This document shows positions 5,359-7,134 of a stretch of DNA of 7,134 nucleotides, one piece after another. Made by a program: the position numbers and the translations under genes. Numbering within the stretch: position 1 is the stretch's first letter; every line of letters begins with the position of its first letter. The notes below the pieces were generated by a model. That model had not been told where the DNA came from. It was given only the letters and a program-made list of their open reading frames with translations, and searched no databases. The stretch covers positions 1 to 7,134 of the forward strand of contig JAUVOZ010000102.1 of the NCBI GenBank assembly GCA_030598885.1, written 5' to 3'. Origin of the DNA: Anaerolineae bacterium. GTDB lineage: Bacteria; Chloroflexota; Anaerolineae; Anaerolineales; E44-bin32.

Positions 5359-7053
5359 CTAGTCTTTTCCCCTCCGACCCCGCTCCTGGTGAATGAAGAT
5401 CCAGCCGACGATTTCGCCCACATCGAATGTATCTTCATCCCGCCAGCTGACAGTCGATGGATACGCCCGATCGAGGCGTGAACTGGTGTCTCCAGTTAAC
5501 ATCTCCTGGATGGAGGTTCTCAGCATCTGTAATCGATTCTGCCATTGGATGACATTAGCCGGCGTGAGATCGACCCAGCCGTGTTCCGCATCGGGAGACT
5601 TATTCACCGGTCCACGAAGTAAGCGCTTGCCATCAGAGAGCAAGATGGGGATCCCGATTGAGAGAATGTGCTGGCGCAATCGTGGATCGTGCGACACCTC
5701 CTGAGTCATATCTTTCGCAATTTCATCCGGCTTTCCACCTATCGCCGCCGACAACGTCTTGCAGGTACGTTTGAGTAGATAGGCTTCAAAAAGGAGTTTC
5801 GACAGCCGAGGTGGTCCCAACAGCTCAAAGGCGATCGAATCTACCTCATGCTCGACCTCAAGTTGACGCATGCGGTTAAGCGCCGCCTGGCGTAAGAAGC
5901 CCGCCCGGTACGAGGGACCCATCACCGACCCGTCCATTGCCGCGACGACATCGCGTCCCGTGTTTCCCCCCCGAACCTCCACCACTACATTGTGAGCTAT
6001 CTCTTCCGGCGTGACGAACTCCATCTGCCCCAAGGTTGTGATAGCCGTGAACTCCCCAATGGCAAATAACCCGTTCTCACCGGTGTCGATGTAAACCGAT
6101 TCCAGGAACTCACCAGTTGCCTCACCGAATTCGCCCTTTGGTGTCAGGGTATCTGGGTCATTGAGCGAATAGGCGGACTCAGGCGGACAATCGTAGAGCG
6201 GAAAGGTCCGTCCACCACTACGGATTGGACCGTAGTTGATCTCCTTCCAGGCGATGGCTGCCGTGGGCTTTATCTCTTTGACAATCGCTGGTCCTCCCGG
6301 TGTGCGTGCCAGGAGGAAGGTCAACATCGTCTGTGCACCAGCCACAGCCGACTTGGAGAGCAGTACACGTGAAGGTTTCTCCTCACCGTGGGTATAAGGG
6401 ATGTTCAGACCCATACCGCCTGTTCCGCTGGTTCCAACCTTGATATACGCCTGCGTCCCCGCCTGAAGCATGGCCTCATACAGGATTTGCATGTGTCGCA
6501 CCAACTGCGGTACATAAAGCGAGGCCAACAATCGTTCAACTTCCTCCGGCCAATCAGCTTGCTCTTCGCGGGCGATCAAATCCTCCAGACGCCGTGCGTT
6601 CTGGAAGATATTTTGATACGCAACCGCAGTCGCCGTGTTAACGCAGTCGATGACGATATCTGCTGCCTGTCCGGCCAACCCGCCTGCGGTCCCGGTGATC
6701 AACTGGTAAAGGTGCGAAGAGATTAGAATGTCTTCATCTAGTCCATCGAGGATGTCAGCCACCAAACGGCGGCGTTTATGCCGATCATCCAGCACCGCGA
6801 CCCGGGGGTGAATCCCTTCTGGTGCCTCCTGCCACTCGGCTCGTAGCAGCAGATCGCCCCAAGTAGGTATAATCTGAGTCTGCGTGTCCGGGTGTTCCAT
6901 TTGCAGACGCTCTACCGCTGACTCCGCTTGCTCCTGGCGGAGGGAGGCCACCACAAGCCGGCCAGGACTGTACCGCAGCAACTGGCGGCATACCGCCATC
7001 CCGACAAGACCGTAACCCCCTAGCACAAGCACGTTCTTATTTTGGATATCCAC
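5359..7053 (-). CDS. Rossmann-fold SDR-type oxidoreductase of unknown substrate, with long C-terminal region
   Basis: A 564-residue predicted cytoplasmic NAD(P)-binding protein. The N-terminus VLVLGGYGLVGMAVCRQLL (8-26) is a beta-strand plus GxxGxxG dinucleotide loop, as in extended short-chain dehydrogenases and epimerases. A strand like ADIVIDCVNTATAVAYQN (131-148) fits the later part of the same fold. The stretch GTSGTGGMGLNIPY (207-220) followed by LLSKSAVAGAQTML (231-244) resembles the SDR catalytic Ser and the helix after YxxxK, with Lys234, but the Tyr position is Val230. Tyr220 is nearby but out of register. The protein is about twice a classical SDR (250) and well beyond an extended one (350); residues from about 260 match nothing I recognise. 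The GTG at 7053 is chosen because GAGGAG lies 10 bases upstream and the Rossmann strand begins right after it; a TTG at 7071 overlaps the ribosome-binding site. Saccharopine-dehydrogenase-like or epimerase-like activity is an alternative. Its link to the kinase unit 280 bases downstream is uncertain. Confidence 0.7.
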   Translation of the reverse strand: MDIQNKNVLVLGGYGLVGMAVCRQLLRYSPGRLVVASLRQEQAESAVERLQMEHPDTQTQIIPTWGDLLLRAEWQEAPEGIHPRVAVLDDRHKRRRLVADILDGLDEDILISSHLYQLITGTAGGLAGQAADIVIDCVNTATAVAYQNIFQNARRLEDLIAREEQADWPEEVERLLASLYVPQLVRHMQILYEAMLQAGTQAYIKVGTSGTGGMGLNIPYTHGEEKPSRVLLSKSAVAGAQTMLTFLLARTPGGPAIVKEIKPTAAIAWKEINYGPIRSGGRTFPLYDCPPESAYSLNDPDTLTPKGEFGEATGEFLESVYIDTGENGLFAIGEFTAITTLGQMEFVTPEEIAHNVVVEVRGGNTGRDVVAAMDGSVMGPSYRAGFLRQAALNRMRQLEVEHEVDSIAFELLGPPRLSKLLFEAYLLKRTCKTLSAAIGGKPDEIAKDMTQEVSHDPRLRQHILSIGIPILLSDGKRLLRGPVNKSPDAEHGWVDLTPANVIQWQNRLQMLRTSIQEMLTGDTSSRLDRAYPSTVSWRDEDTFDVGEIVGWIFIHQERGRRGKD

Positions 7054-7063
7054 TGTGGATACT

Positions 7064-7069
7064 CTCCTC
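7064..7069 (-). promoter_or_regulatory. Ribosome-binding site of the oxidoreductase gene
   Basis: GAGGAG on the minus strand ends 10 bases before the GTG at 7053, slightly long but usable. It overlaps the end of a TTG codon at 7071, which makes that TTG an unlikely start. The further 60 bases up to the window edge contain no promoter I would defend. Confidence 0.5.
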
Positions 7070-7134
7070 AAAGTTATCTACGTATCGTCCCCCAGGATAC
7101 CGCACAACTTACCCAATGAAAAGCAAACGCGCCA

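Noticed and set aside
6388..6726. Open frame of 112 codons on the plus strand
   Set aside because: It is antisense to the oxidoreductase gene, without a family match or a convincing ribosome-binding site.
7072..7134. Promoter upstream of the oxidoreductase gene
   Set aside because: Pairs such as TTGTGC with TACGTA at 17-base spacing match the consensus too poorly to call, and the sequence is cut by the window edge.

Overview
All five genes in this window lie on the minus strand and are read from high to low coordinates. In transcription order they are: a Rossmann-fold oxidoreductase of SDR type (7053-5359), a 278-base intergenic region with promoter-like and palindromic sequence, a soluble hybrid sensor histidine kinase with three GAF domains and one PAS domain (5079-2500), a metallo-beta-lactamase-fold protein with most metal ligands replaced (2466-1630), a type II (Rhizobium-type) L-asparaginase (1562-522), and the first 171 codons of rsmG/gidB, the 16S rRNA m7G527 methyltransferase (513 to beyond base 1). 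I see no RNA gene, mobile element, CRISPR array or phage gene.

The organism is a bacterium of moderate GC content (about the mid-50s per cent by eye). Long cytoplasmic GAF/GAF/GAF/PAS kinases and frequent GTG starts fit Chloroflexota (SAR202, Anaerolineae or Thermomicrobia-like lineages) best. This is an impression from protein style, not a proven placement, and no marker gene here settles it.

The kinase, MBL-fold, asparaginase and rsmG genes are separated by 33, 67 and 8 bases and look like one transcription unit. The asparaginase stop codon overlaps the rsmG ribosome-binding site, so those two are probably translationally coupled. The likely control region is the gap before the kinase. It holds an extended -10 promoter candidate, a perfect 16-bp palindrome, a perfect 10-bp palindrome, a small hairpin and two repeated 9-mers. 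The oxidoreductase gene upstream may be a separate unit.

Functionally, rsmG is housekeeping and the asparaginase has its full catalytic set, giving aspartate and ammonia from asparagine. The kinase has no response regulator in the window. The protein directly after it is an MBL fold that has kept only part of its metal site. A kinase, a degenerate MBL protein and an amidohydrolase in one unit is the most unusual aspect of the window. Any functional link between them is inference from position alone.
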